Notes under the pieces: generated by a model
The model's database searches: none
The model's input: only the letters and a program-made list of their open reading frames with translations
What the model was told of the DNA's origin: nothing
Origin: Halobiforma lacisalsi AJ5
GTDB lineage: Archaea; Halobacteriota; Halobacteria; Halobacteriales; Natrialbaceae
Direction: 5' to 3'
Length of the DNA: 64,000 nt
NCBI RefSeq assembly: GCF_000226975.2
Contig: NZ_CP019285.1
Location: forward strand, 2,294,001-2,358,000
Position numbers and translations under genes: made by a program
Shown here: positions 53,700-63,044 of the stretch, piece by piece
How positions within the stretch are numbered: the first letter of the stretch is position 1
Layout of the letters: every line of letters starts with the position of its first letter

Positions 53700-53790
53700 G
53701 GATACCGAAACCCGCGGGCAAGTGCGTTCGGGTTCCGCGACGGTTGTCGCGGGACGATCGCTGCGGTTCCGAACGCATAGCGGGATGGCC
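53700..53790 (+). ncRNA. Candidate structured RNA upstream of RNase J
   Basis: The 227-base gap before RNase J has no protein frame, but a nested structure: TGCGTTCGG (53723-53731) pairs with CCGAACGCA (53769-53777), enclosing the perfect hairpin CCGCGAC-GGTT-GTCGCGG (53735-53752). A GTTTTTAAC element (53672-53680) lies about 25-30 bases before the structured part and could be its TATA box or the mvk operon terminator. It is not a tRNA, and no C/D or ACA box is clear. It may also be an RNase J leader. Confidence 0.35.
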
Positions 53791-53880
53791 GACGCGCTGT
53801 AAGACGCCGGGGCCGTAATCGACAGTCCGCGGACCGTTTCGATACGCTGGAGTCGATCACGGCTTTCAGTACAACGAACC

Positions 53881-55230
53881 ATGGAAATCGAAATCGCAAC
53901 AATTGGCGGCTACGAGGAAGTCGGACGGCAGATGACTGCCGTCCGCGCCGGGAACGACGTCGTCATCTTCGACATGGGTCTGAACCTCTCGCAGGTGCTG
54001 ATCCACGACAACGTCGAAACCGAGCGGATGCACAGTCTCGATCTGATCGACATGGGAGCGATCCCGGACGATCGGATCATGAGCGACTTGGAGGGCGACG
54101 TGCAGGCGATCGTCCCCACCCACGGTCACCTGGACCACATCGGAGCGATCAGCAAGCTCGCCCACCGATACGACGCGCCGGTCGTCGCGACGCCGTTCAC
54201 GATCGAGCTGGTCAAACAGCAGATCGAGAGCGAACAGAAGTTCGGTGTCGAGAACGACCTCGTCAAGATGGACGCCGGCGAGACGATGACGATCGGCGAC
54301 CACGGGGTCGAACTCGAGTTCGTCAACGTCACCCACTCGATCATCGACGCGATCAACCCGGTCCTTCACACGCCCGAGGGCGCCATCGTCTACGGGCTCG
54401 ACAAGCGGATGGACCACACGCCGGTCATCGGCGACCCGATCGACATGGAGCGGTTCCGCGAGATCGGTCGTGAGGACGAGGGCGTCCTCTGTTACATCGA
54501 GGACTGTACGAACGCGGGGAAGAAGGGTCGGACCCCCAGTGAGAGCGTCGCCCGCGAGCACCTCCGTGACACCCTCTACAGCATGGAGGACTACGACGGC
54601 GGCATCGTCGCGACGACGTTCTCCTCCCACATCGCCCGCGTCAAATCGCTCGTCGAGTTCGCCGACGACATCGGTCGCCAGCCCGTCCTGCTCGGCCGAT
54701 CGATGGAGAAGTACTCCGGCACCGCAGAGCGGCTGGACTTCGTCGACTTCCCGACCGACCTCGGGATGTTCGGCCACCGCAAGTCCGTCGACCGCACGTT
54801 CAAGCGGATCATGAACGAGGGCAAGGAGAACTTCCTGCCTATCGTCACGGGCCACCAGGGCGAGCCACGCGCGATGCTCACCCGGATGGCCCGCGGCGAG
54901 ACGCCCTACGAACTCGAGGGCGGCGACAAGGTCGTCTTCTCGGCCCGCGTCATCCCGGAGCCGACCAACGAGGGCCAGCGCTACCAGGCCGAGAAGTTGC
55001 TGGGCATGCAGGGCGCTCGTATCTACGACGACATCCACGTCTCGGGGCACATGAACCAGGAGGGCCACTACGAGATGCTGGACGCTCTGCAGCCCCAGAA
55101 CGTCATCCCCGCCCACCAGGACCTCGAGCACCTGGCGAAGTACATCGACCTCGCCGAGAACCAGGGCTACGCGCTCGGGCGGGACCTCCACGCGACGCGC
55201 AACGGTAACCTGATCCAGCTCGTGGACTGA
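53881..55230 (+). CDS. rnj: Ribonuclease J (archaeal, beta-CASP)
   Basis: 449 residues. The metallo-beta-lactamase core has THGHLDHIG (80-88), and the beta-CASP part has [34 protein letters not shown] and [16 protein letters not shown], with [28 protein letters not shown] near the end. This is the archaeal 5'-3' exoribonuclease class. It is conserved between the IPP-synthesis genes and idsA in haloarchaea. Confidence 0.94.
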   Translation: MEIEIATIGGYEEVGRQMTAVRAGNDVVIFDMGLNLSQVLIHDNVETERMHSLDLIDMGAIPDDRIMSDLEGDVQAIVPTHGHLDHIGAISKLAHRYDAPVVATPFTIELVKQQIESEQKFGVENDLVKMDAGETMTIGDHGVELEFVNVTHSIIDAINPVLHTPEGAIVYGLDKRMDHTPVIGDPIDMERFREIGREDEGVLCYIEDCTNAGKKGRTPSESVAREHLRDTLYSMEDYDGGIVATTFSSHIARVKSLVEFADDIGRQPVLLGRSMEKYSGTAERLDFVDFPTDLGMFGHRKSVDRTFKRIMNEGKENFLPIVTGHQGEPRAMLTRMARGETPYELEGGDKVVFSARVIPEPTNEGQRYQAEKLLGMQGARIYDDIHVSGHMNQEGHYEMLDALQPQNVIPAHQDLEHLAKYIDLAENQGYALGRDLHATRNGNLIQLVD

Positions 55231-55247
55231 TACTGACATCCATCGAT

Positions 55248-56330
55248 ATGACAACCCCCGAGGCACGCGAGGAGGCGGTGCTCGAAGCGGTCCGGAAGCG
55301 TCGTCGTCGAGTCAACGAGGCGATTCCCGAGGAGTTGCCGGTCCAGAAACCCGAACGGCTCTACGAGGCGTCCCGGTATCTGCTGGATGCCGGGGGCAAG
55401 CGACTCCGGCCGACGGTCCTGTTGACGACCGCGGAGGCGCTGGCCGACGTCGAGCCGCTGTCGACCGATTACCGGGAGTTCCCGACGCTTTACGACGACG
55501 TGAATGCGGACGCGAACGCAGACGCGACCGACACCATCGACGTGATGGACGCCGCCGTCAGCGTCGAAGTCATCCAGTCGTTCACCCTGATCCACGACGA
55601 CATCATGGACGACGACGACCTCCGACGGGGCGTCCCCGCCGTCCACCGCGAATACGACCTCGAGACGGCGATCCTCGCCGGCGACACGCTCTACTCGAAG
55701 GCCTTCGAGATCATGCTCGGGACCGGCGCGGAGCCGTCCCGGAGCGTCGAGGCGCTGGAGGTCCTCGCGACCACCTGCACGAAGATCTGTGAGGGCCAGT
55801 CGCTCGACGTCACCTTCGAGCAACGAACGGACGTCACCCCCGAGGAGTACCTCGAGATGGTCGAACAGAAGACCGCCGTGCTGTACGCGGCGTCTGCCTG
55901 TCTGCCGGCCATCCTGCTGGGTGCGGACGACGAGACCGTCGACGCGCTGTACGGCTACGGGCTGGACATCGGCCGGGCGTTCCAGATCCAGGACGACGTG
56001 CTCGACCTGACGGTCCCGAGCGATCAGCTCGGCAAACAGCGGGGCAGCGACCTCGTCGAGAACAAGCAGACGCTGATCACCGTCCACGCCCGGGATCAGG
56101 GCGTCGACGTCGACTCGCTCGTCGACACCGACGACGTCGACTCCGTCACCGAGGCCGAGATCGACGACGCGGTCGCCGAACTCGAGGCGGCGGGCTCGAT
56201 CTCCTACGCCAACGAGAAGGCACGTGACCTGGTCGACCAGGGCAAGCGGCGACTCGAGGTCCTGCCGGACAACGAGGCGCGACACCTGCTCGAGGAGCTT
56301 GCGGATTACCTGATCGAGCGCGGTTACTGA
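55248..56330 (+). CDS. idsA: Polyprenyl diphosphate synthase (geranylgeranyl/farnesyl type)
   Basis: 360 residues. The first Asp-rich motif is LIHDDIMDDDDLRRG and the second is IQDDVLDLTVPSDQLGKQRGSDL; LDAGGKRLRPTVLL holds the diphosphate-binding Lys/Arg. It condenses IPP with allylic diphosphates to make the C15/C20 chains of archaeal lipids. A short NADANADATD insert near residue 87 is coded by hexamer-like repeats. Lies 17 bases after RNase J. Confidence 0.94.
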   Translation: MTTPEAREEAVLEAVRKRRRRVNEAIPEELPVQKPERLYEASRYLLDAGGKRLRPTVLLTTAEALADVEPLSTDYREFPTLYDDVNADANADATDTIDVMDAAVSVEVIQSFTLIHDDIMDDDDLRRGVPAVHREYDLETAILAGDTLYSKAFEIMLGTGAEPSRSVEALEVLATTCTKICEGQSLDVTFEQRTDVTPEEYLEMVEQKTAVLYAASACLPAILLGADDETVDALYGYGLDIGRAFQIQDDVLDLTVPSDQLGKQRGSDLVENKQTLITVHARDQGVDVDSLVDTDDVDSVTEAEIDDAVAELEAAGSISYANEKARDLVDQGKRRLEVLPDNEARHLLEELADYLIERGY

Positions 56331-56426
56331 CGCCGACGCCGACGCCGCGCCGGTCGTTCTTTTCGGACACAGCGACAGCGAGTCCCGGAGTCTCGAGCGG
56401 CTGCTCCAGCTGACTCCCTTTTAAAT

Positions 56427-57182
56427 TCAGACCACCAGCGAGACCGCCAGCCCGATCAGCACGACCCCGAGCGCGAGCTTCAGCCGATCCGCGGTGATCC
56501 GGTGGGCGAGCCACCAGCCGAGGCCGACGCCCCCGAGGTAGGCGGCCGTGATCGGCACGAACAGCGACGCGACGACCGCGTCCCGGAGCAGGTAGTTGAC
56601 CGAGGTAAACAGCGCGGTGAAGACGACGACGATCTGCGTGACGGCGATGGTCACGAGCATCGGCACGCCGACCAGGACGAGCGCGGGGGCCGACAGCGCG
56701 GCCCCACCGATCCCCAGGAGGCCGCCGAAGACGCCGATCACGAGCCCGATCCCGGCGAACGCGGCGAGACCGCGTCCGTCCCGGCCGAGTTCGAGGCGGG
56801 GCTCGAGGTCGCGGTGTTCCCGGTAGACGATGTTTGCACCGACGACTGCGAGCAGCGCGGCGAGCACGAACCCGTAGGCGCGCCGCGAGAGGTAGGCGTT
56901 TGCCCGGACGCCGAGCCACGTGCCGACGGCGGCGGCCGCGCTGACCGCGCCCGCGATCGGCCAGTCGATCTCGCCCGACCGCGCGTAGACGACGCTGCCG
57001 AACACCGCGCCGACGGTGAAGATCGCACTGGACGTGCCCGCGACCTCGTCGCTCGAGAGCGACGTCAGGAGGTAGAGTCCAGTGACGATGAGGATCCCGC
57101 CGGGGCCGATCGTGGCGACGATCACGCCGCCGAGAAAGGCAAGCGCGAGCAGGGCGACCAGCACCTCGAGGGTGACGACCAC
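56427..57182 (-). CDS. TauE/SafE family permease
   Basis: About 251 residues from GTG 57182, the first plausible start before the first helix. Seven or eight hydrophobic segments include two repeats of the family pattern: VIVATIGPGGILIVTGLYLL, and VFGGLLGIGGAALSAPALVL. Members export sulfite or organosulfur compounds or import sulfonates; substrate unknown. The start is uncertain because upstream in-frame sequence contains no clear initiator. Confidence 0.82.
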   Translation of the reverse strand: MVVTLEVLVALLALAFLGGVIVATIGPGGILIVTGLYLLTSLSSDEVAGTSSAIFTVGAVFGSVVYARSGEIDWPIAGAVSAAAAVGTWLGVRANAYLSRRAYGFVLAALLAVVGANIVYREHRDLEPRLELGRDGRGLAAFAGIGLVIGVFGGLLGIGGAALSAPALVLVGVPMLVTIAVTQIVVVFTALFTSVNYLLRDAVVASLFVPITAAYLGGVGLGWWLAHRITADRLKLALGVVLIGLAVSLVV

Positions 57183-57610
57183 GGTCTCGACGCCCGATAG
57201 CCGACTCGGTCGGTTAACGGCTTTCCTTGCTGGTGTGGGCGGGTCTTCCGGTCCTCCCGTGCGGTTTCGCGGCCGGTTCCGTACTCCCGAACGGCGAGGG
57301 CTGGACCCGATCGACCATGGATCGATGGGGCGATCCGACCGGCTTCCGGACCCCGCCGCAGTACGGCGTTTCGAAAGGTGCCGGTTGAATATTCCGGGCG
57401 TGGACACTCATCTCCCCGACCGTTGGCTGTAGGTGGACTACACTCAGTGACGCCCGCACTCGTCCGATTTTCGGGATCGGGCATACGACCCTCCATGACA
57501 CGAATACACCCACACTCCGACGAGGCACAGCGTATCGAATCCCCACGGAAATCGTTCGTCAGCGTCCGACACCTGCGACGAATCGACCGCCGAACGGCGA
57601 GGGCCGACGG
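57183..57610. other. Intergenic region between divergent TauE-like and Nramp-like genes
   Basis: This 428-base stretch contains no frame with convincing codon bias or homology. It should carry the promoters of both flanking genes; GTTAAC at about 57213 could serve the minus-strand gene. No repeat or RNA gene is recognised. Confidence 0.5.
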
Positions 57611-58873
57611 ATGAGTATCCGCAATATCTCTTCGGTCGACTACGTCGCCGGACAGGTTCAGCAGTACGGACTGGCGTTCGTGATGGTCGCCAGCTACTTC
57701 GGCTCCGGATCGGTGTTCATCGCGAGCCAGGCGGGCGTGATGCACGGCTACACGCTGTTGTGGGCCGTCGTCGGCGCCGCGCTGCTCGGCTTCATGGCCC
57801 AGGACATGAGCGCCCGACTGGGGATCCACGGCGAGCCCCTGATGATATTCGTCCGGGAGAAACTCGGCCGGCCAGGGGCCACGGCGATCGCGGTATTCCT
57901 CTCGATCGGCTGTATCGCGTGGACCCTCGGTCTCGTCGCCGCTGTCGGCGCGGGCGTCTCGTTCCTGCTCGGCGGCGCGATCGGCTGGCAACCGATCGCC
58001 GTCGTGACGACGTTCGCGGCGATCGGCGTCGGCCTGCTGAACTACGACACCGTCGAGAACGTGATGATCGGGATGATGCTGTCGCTGATGGTCATCTACG
58101 TGATCGTCGCGCTTCCGAGCGGCGCGAATCCCGGCGACATCGCCGTCGGGTTCGTCCCGACGATGGACACGTTCGGCGCGCTTGCGATGGCCGCCGGTCT
58201 GCTCGGGACGACCGCCCTGTGGCCCAACTTCTTCCTCGAGTCGATCCTCGTCCACCAGAAGGGGTGGACGGAACAGAGCGATCTGCCCGACGCGCGGGAG
58301 GACCTGGCGATCGGCTACGCCGTCGGCGGCGTAACGACGATCGCGATCCTGATCGCCGCCGCGGCGCTCCTGCGCCCGATGGGCTTTACGCAACTCGAGA
58401 CGTTCATCACGCCCGGCGAGGCGCTGGTCGAGGTGCTGGGCGTGTGGGCCATGGTGCTGTTCGTCGGCGGCGTCATCGCGGCCGCGTTCAACAGCATTAT
58501 CCCGATCATGTGGGCACCCGCGTACATGGTCCCGCAGGCGGCCGGAGTGGACGTCCAGAAGGGCGACCGGCTGTTCAAAATCGTCTTCGCGAGCCTGACC
58601 GGCGTGGGCGTACTCTCGCCCATGATCAGCCGGATCCTGGACCTCTCGGTCGTCGACATGGTGATCCTGTTCCCGATGTACAACGGGATCTTCGGGTTGC
58701 CGGTCGCTGCCGTTCTGCTGTTCTGGGCGGTCAACGACCGCGAGACGATGGGCGAGTACCGCAACTCGTTGAAGCTGAACGTCGTCAACGCGTCGCTTGT
58801 GTTGTTGGCCATCGTGCTCGCCGCCCTGTCGATGCAGGACTTCCTGGACCTGATCACCGGCGGCGGGTTCTGA
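57611..58873 (+). CDS. Nramp-family membrane protein lacking the canonical metal motifs
   Basis: 420 residues with about eleven helices in the Nramp/LeuT arrangement. The first helix, where manganese/iron carriers have DPGN, reads YFGSGSVF (GSGS at 31-34), and the sixth helix, where they have MPH, reads TALWPNFFLES (201-211). Following blocks (HGYTLLWAVVGAALLGFMAQDMSARLGI) still match the family well. So the metal-coordinating Asp, Asn and Met are replaced and the transported solute may not be Mn2+ or Fe2+. No regulator is adjacent. Confidence 0.82.
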   Translation: MSIRNISSVDYVAGQVQQYGLAFVMVASYFGSGSVFIASQAGVMHGYTLLWAVVGAALLGFMAQDMSARLGIHGEPLMIFVREKLGRPGATAIAVFLSIGCIAWTLGLVAAVGAGVSFLLGGAIGWQPIAVVTTFAAIGVGLLNYDTVENVMIGMMLSLMVIYVIVALPSGANPGDIAVGFVPTMDTFGALAMAAGLLGTTALWPNFFLESILVHQKGWTEQSDLPDAREDLAIGYAVGGVTTIAILIAAAALLRPMGFTQLETFITPGEALVEVLGVWAMVLFVGGVIAAAFNSIIPIMWAPAYMVPQAAGVDVQKGDRLFKIVFASLTGVGVLSPMISRILDLSVVDMVILFPMYNGIFGLPVAAVLLFWAVNDRETMGEYRNSLKLNVVNASLVLLAIVLAALSMQDFLDLITGGGF

Positions 58874-58977
58874 GCCGCTCCTGATCCCGTTCCCGAGGGT
58901 TCGTGGCTCGGCGCGCGACCGGAATCGGCGAGCCGACACCGCGGGGGTTTTGGTCCGGGCACGAATACCGCTCGATA

Positions 58978-60741
58978 ATGAACGACGATTTGCGCGAGCG
59001 CGTCGAGCGCGAGGCCGAGAAACACGCGCTGTTGAACGCAGTCAAACACGAGAGCGACGCCGACGTCGGCGCGATCATGGGGCCGCTGATGGGCGACAAC
59101 CCCGAGTTCCGCGAGCACGGCGACGAGATTCCGGGCGTCATCGGCGGCGTCGTCGGCCGGGTCAACGACCTCCCCTACGAGGAGAAACGGGAGCGACTCG
59201 AGGAACTCGCCCCCGACGAACTCGAGGAGATCGAGGCCGAAGAGGAAGACGAACACGACCTCCCGGACCTCCCGAACGCCGCGGAGCCGAGCTCCGCGAG
59301 CCCTGACTCGCAAACTCATCAGGACGCCGAGGAGTACGACGAGGTCCGGATGCGCTGTGCGCCGAACCCGAACGGCCCCTGGCACGTCGGCCACGCCCGG
59401 ATGCCCGCCGTCATCGGTACCTACCGCGAGCGCTACGACGGCTGGTTCTGCGTTCGGTTCGACGACACCGACCCCGAGACCAAGCGGCCCGACCTCGAGG
59501 CCTACGACGCCATCCTCGAGGACCTCGAGTATCTCGGGTTCGAACCCGACGCGGTCTATCGGGCGAGCGACCGCCTCGAGATCTACTACGACCACGCCCG
59601 CGAACTGATCGAGCTCGGCGGCGCCTACACCTGCTCCTGTTCGGGCGAGGAGTTCTCGGACCTGAAGAACGCGGGCGAGCCCTGTCCGCACCGCGACAAG
59701 GACGAGGAGACCGTCCGCGAGGAGTTCGAGGCGATGGTCGACGGCGAGTACGAGAGCGGCGAGATGGTCCTGCGGGTCAAGACCGACATCGAGCACAAGA
59801 ACCCCGCACTCCGGGATTGGGTCGCGTTCCGGATGATCGATACGCCACACCCACGGGAGGAGGCAAGCGAGTACCGCTGCTGGCCGATGCTCGACTTCCA
59901 GTCGGGAATCGACGACCAGCTGACCGGCGTCACCCACATCATTCGCGGCATCGACCTGCAGGACTCCGCCAAGCGCCAGCAGTTCGTCTACGACTACTTC
60001 GGCTGGGAGTACCCCGAGGTCGTCCACTGGGGCCACGTCCAACTGGACGCCTACGACGTGAAGATGAGCACCTCCACCATCTCGGAACTGATCGAGGAGG
60101 GCGAACTCGACGGCTGGGACGACCCGCGCGCGCCGACGCTCAAGAGCCTCCGCCGACGCGGGATCCGCGGCGAGGCCATCGTCGACGCCATGGTCGAACT
60201 CGGCACCTCGACCAGCGACGTCGACCTCGCGATGAGTTCGATCTACGCCAACAACCGCGAACTGATCGACGACGAGACCGACCGCCGGTTCCTCGTCCGC
60301 GACGGGACCGAGCTCCCGCTTGGCGGCAGCCCCCCCGAGGAGGCGAACCCGCCGCTGCACCCCGATCACGAGGACCGCGGCGTCCGGGAGATCCCCGTCG
60401 GCGACGCCGTCCTGCTCGAGCCCGAGGACGTCCCGGACCGCGAGGGCCGCGTCTGGCTGAAGGGGCTGGGCTGTTTCCAGTACACCCGGGATAGGCTCCA
60501 GTACACCGGCGAGGACATCGAGGTCGTCCGCGAGGGCGACGTCGACGTCGTTCACTGGGCCCCCGCCGAGGAGAGCGTTCCCGTCCGAATGCGGACGATG
60601 ACCGGCGACGTGTCGGGTCGGGCCGAACCCGGAGTCGCCGACCTCGAGAGCGACGAGATGGTTCAGTTCGAGCGAGTCGGTTTCGCCCGGATCGATCGGC
60701 ACGAGGACGACGAGACGGTCGCCTACTACACGCATCCCTGA
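58978..60741 (+). CDS. gltX: Glutamyl-tRNA synthetase
   Basis: 587 residues from ATG 58978. Archaeal class I GluRS with a helical N-terminal extension (residues 1-118). The HIGH-like motif is CAPNPNGPWHVGHARMP, the KMSKS-like motif is DVKMSTSTISE, and the beta-barrel anticodon part follows (VWLKGLGCFQYTRDRL). It charges tRNA-Glu and, in archaea without GlnRS, also tRNA-Gln. The in-frame reading from 58903 adds 25 unrelated residues. Confidence 0.95.
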   Translation: MNDDLRERVEREAEKHALLNAVKHESDADVGAIMGPLMGDNPEFREHGDEIPGVIGGVVGRVNDLPYEEKRERLEELAPDELEEIEAEEEDEHDLPDLPNAAEPSSASPDSQTHQDAEEYDEVRMRCAPNPNGPWHVGHARMPAVIGTYRERYDGWFCVRFDDTDPETKRPDLEAYDAILEDLEYLGFEPDAVYRASDRLEIYYDHARELIELGGAYTCSCSGEEFSDLKNAGEPCPHRDKDEETVREEFEAMVDGEYESGEMVLRVKTDIEHKNPALRDWVAFRMIDTPHPREEASEYRCWPMLDFQSGIDDQLTGVTHIIRGIDLQDSAKRQQFVYDYFGWEYPEVVHWGHVQLDAYDVKMSTSTISELIEEGELDGWDDPRAPTLKSLRRRGIRGEAIVDAMVELGTSTSDVDLAMSSIYANNRELIDDETDRRFLVRDGTELPLGGSPPEEANPPLHPDHEDRGVREIPVGDAVLLEPEDVPDREGRVWLKGLGCFQYTRDRLQYTGEDIEVVREGDVDVVHWAPAEESVPVRMRTMTGDVSGRAEPGVADLESDEMVQFERVGFARIDRHEDDETVAYYTHP

Positions 60742-60795
60742 TCGCGGCCACGGATCGCCTCGAGTCGTCGGAGGGGCGTCGGAGGGGACCGACCG

Positions 60796-61365
60796 CTATT
60801 CCGCTCCGTCACCGACGTCGGCGTCGACGTCAGCCACCATCGTCCGCCGAACGGTCTCGAACCCCAGTTTTTCGTAGAACGCGAGCGCCCGTTCGTTTTC
60901 GACGTCGACCTCGAGCGCGAACTCGGAACAGCCCCGTTCGCGCGCTCGAGTCCTGGCTCGATCGATCAACTCGCGAGCCAGCCCCGTCCCGCGGTACGGC
61001 TCTCCGACGTAGATGTCACGGATGACGAGCCGATCCGGACGGTCGAACGTCGACGGGGGCTCGTCGACCTCGGTCGCGACGAACCCGGCGAACTCGCCGT
61101 CTACCTCCGCGAGGGGCTCCTGCTCGCGACCACGACCGCGAGCGCGACTGTGACCGGAGTCAGCGTCGACGGCGACCCACGCCCGGTAACTGTCCTCCTC
61201 GAGACGGTCCAGCCGGTACTCGAGTTCCGACTCCACGGGATCGACGTCGTCGGCCAGCGCGAACCCCTCGGCTATTCCCTCGAGTTCGCGGTTGAAGGGC
61301 ACCCAGAGCCTCTCGAGATAGCGACGGACGGCGGCTTCGTCTGCGGGGAGTCGACGGATCTCCAT
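60796..61365 (-). CDS. GNAT family N-acetyltransferase
   Basis: 189 residues. LVIRDIYVGEPYRGTGLARELIDRARTRARERGCSEFALEVDVENERALAFYEKLGFETVRRTM contains the acetyl-CoA loop and the ENERALAFYEKLGF motif. An Arg/Gly-rich insertion near residues 72-83 lies between the first strands. Substrate unknown. Convergent with gltX, 31 bases before the small Cys/His protein gene on the same strand. Confidence 0.87.
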   Translation of the reverse strand: MEIRRLPADEAAVRRYLERLWVPFNRELEGIAEGFALADDVDPVESELEYRLDRLEEDSYRAWVAVDADSGHSRARGRGREQEPLAEVDGEFAGFVATEVDEPPSTFDRPDRLVIRDIYVGEPYRGTGLARELIDRARTRARERGCSEFALEVDVENERALAFYEKLGFETVRRTMVADVDADVGDGAE

Positions 61366-61395
61366 GTCTGTACTCGACGTTCGGCGGAGGCCGGC

Positions 61396-61575
61396 TTACC
61401 CTTGTCCTTCCGACTCGAGGAGGTCGTCGGCCCGCTCCGGGAGCGGATCGGCGACCACGCCGTCCTGCCGACCGAGGACCCGTGCGTGAGCGGCACAGAC
61501 GTACCGGTTCTCGGCCCACGGGATGTGTAACTCGACGGCGGCGGGCCGCTGGCACTCCGCTTCGGAACACTCCAT
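61396..61575 (-). CDS. Small Cys/His metal-binding protein (59 aa)
   Basis: 59 residues from ATG 61575: MECSEAECQRPAAVELHIPWAENRYVCAAHARVLGRQDG. Two Cys (C3, C8) and a later CxxH pair (C28, H31) could bind zinc, as in other short haloarchaeal proteins of unknown role. The in-frame GTG/ATG positions seven codons upstream lack this conservation, so the Met before ECSE was chosen. Confidence 0.6.
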   Translation of the reverse strand: MECSEAECQRPAAVELHIPWAENRYVCAAHARVLGRQDGVVADPLPERADDLLESEGQG

Positions 61576-61633
61576 AGTCGTGTGAACGGGAGCCACGAGT
61601 TGAGCCTTTCCCCGGTTCCGTCCCCGCCCACGC

Positions 61634-62119
61634 TCACAGCAGGAACACGGCGATCAGGAAGCCGAACAGGACCGTCGCCGTCAGCAGCGCCTGGGCGGCC
61701 GTCGAGGCGAGCATGCCCCCGGTCGCGTACAGCGCCGACTGCGCGCTCTCGTCGACGTTGCCGTCGCGGACGAACTCGAGGGCGAAGACCGTCCCGAACA
61801 GCCCTACGAGCAGCCCGATCGGGCCGGTGACGACCATGAGGACGATCCCGACGGCGGCCGCGGCGGCGGTCGTTCCCCACGACGCGCCGCCGGCCTTCGC
61901 CGCGATCGAGCCGCCGAAGAACTCGACGAGCAGCGTCAAGACGCCGAGCAACGTCAGGACGGCGAGCGTGAGAGCGCCGGGCTCTGTGAAGCCGGAGTGC
62001 CACCAGTAGAGGTAGACGCCGGCCAGGGAGAGCAGACCCCCGGGGACCAGCGGCACGACGGTGCCGGCGACGGCGGCGACGAGCAAGGCGACCGCGAGGA
62101 CCGTGATCGCGTCGACCAT
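61634..62119 (-). CDS. DUF456 family membrane protein
   Basis: 161 residues from ATG 62119 with four to five hydrophobic segments. The pattern AVAGTVVPLVPGGLLSLAGVYLYWW, then the amphipathic FFGGSIAAKAGGASWGTTAAAAAVGIVLMVVTGPIGLLVG, is the DUF456 signature: a Gly-rich duplicated helix pair. Function is unknown. Residues ahead of this Met read like shadow sequence. Confidence 0.85.
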   Translation of the reverse strand: MVDAITVLAVALLVAAVAGTVVPLVPGGLLSLAGVYLYWWHSGFTEPGALTLAVLTLLGVLTLLVEFFGGSIAAKAGGASWGTTAAAAAVGIVLMVVTGPIGLLVGLFGTVFALEFVRDGNVDESAQSALYATGGMLASTAAQALLTATVLFGFLIAVFLL

Positions 62120-62301
62120 ACCCCGACGAACGTGGGCCGACGCCAAAGTCGTGCTGTCGGCACCTTGAGGGGGAAGGCTGAGCCCCGAGCCCGAACCCCG
62201 CTACCTCGAGGACGGATACGGCTCACACCTCTCTACCCCTCCGCAGAGCGGACCGTCTCTCGAGTCGATACGATTACCTTCCGTCGGCTGAACGTCCACC
62301 C

Positions 62302-63039
62302 ATGGCAGACGGCGCGATCATCGTCGGCGGTTCGTCCGGCATCGGCGAAGCGCTGGCTCGCGAACTCGCCGACGACGGCTACGTGGTCGGGCTGGCGGCC
62401 CGACGGACGGAACGGATGCGACGGATCGGTTCGGAACTGGCGACCAAGTCCTACGTCGCGACGATGGACGTCACCGACCCCGAGGACGCCCGCGAGGGCT
62501 TTTTCCAGCTCGCGGAGGCGATGCCGTCGGTCGACCTCGTGGTCGTCAGCGCCGGCGTCGCCGACGTCAACTACGACCTCGAGTGGGCGTCCGAACGGCG
62601 CACGATCGACGTCAACGTCCGCGGGTTCGCGGCGATCGCGACGGCGGCGATCTCGTACTTCGAGGAACGCTCCGGCCGTGCCGGCGAGACGGGCGGGCAC
62701 CTCGTCGGCATCTCCTCGGTCGCGAGTCGGTTCGGCAACGGCGGCACGCAGGCGTACAACGCCTCGAAGGCGTTCGTCTCGCGCTACCTCGAGGGACTGC
62801 GAACCCGACAGGCCGGCTCCGGCGGGGACGTGACGATCACGACGATCGAACCAGGCTTCGTCGACACCGAGATGTCCTACGGCTCGTTCTGGCAGTGTTC
62901 CCCGGAGACGGCAGCAAAGCAGATCGTCCGCGCGATACGGAAGGAGAAGACCCACGCGTACGTCACGCGGCGGTGGCGGCTCGTGGCGTGGACGCTGTCG
63001 CTGGTGCCGAACGCAATTCTTCGGCGGGCGCTGTCCTGA
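62302..63039 (+). CDS. Short-chain dehydrogenase/reductase
   Basis: 245 residues. The nucleotide-binding IIVGGSSGIGEAL, the central SAGVAD, the Ser of the catalytic triad in LVGISSVASRFGN and YNASK (Tyr and Lys) are present. VGLAARRTERMRR after the second strand suggests preference for NADP(H). Substrate unknown. The C-terminal 25 residues are hydrophobic (LVAWTLSLVPNAILRRAL) and may touch the membrane. Confidence 0.9.
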   Translation: MADGAIIVGGSSGIGEALARELADDGYVVGLAARRTERMRRIGSELATKSYVATMDVTDPEDAREGFFQLAEAMPSVDLVVVSAGVADVNYDLEWASERRTIDVNVRGFAAIATAAISYFEERSGRAGETGGHLVGISSVASRFGNGGTQAYNASKAFVSRYLEGLRTRQAGSGGDVTITTIEPGFVDTEMSYGSFWQCSPETAAKQIVRAIRKEKTHAYVTRRWRLVAWTLSLVPNAILRRALS

Positions 63040-63044
63040 ACGCG

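Noticed and set aside
57378..57614. 78-codon plus-strand frame before the Nramp-like gene
   Set aside because: Arg/Ser-rich product, poor codon bias and no recognisable family; treated as intergenic.
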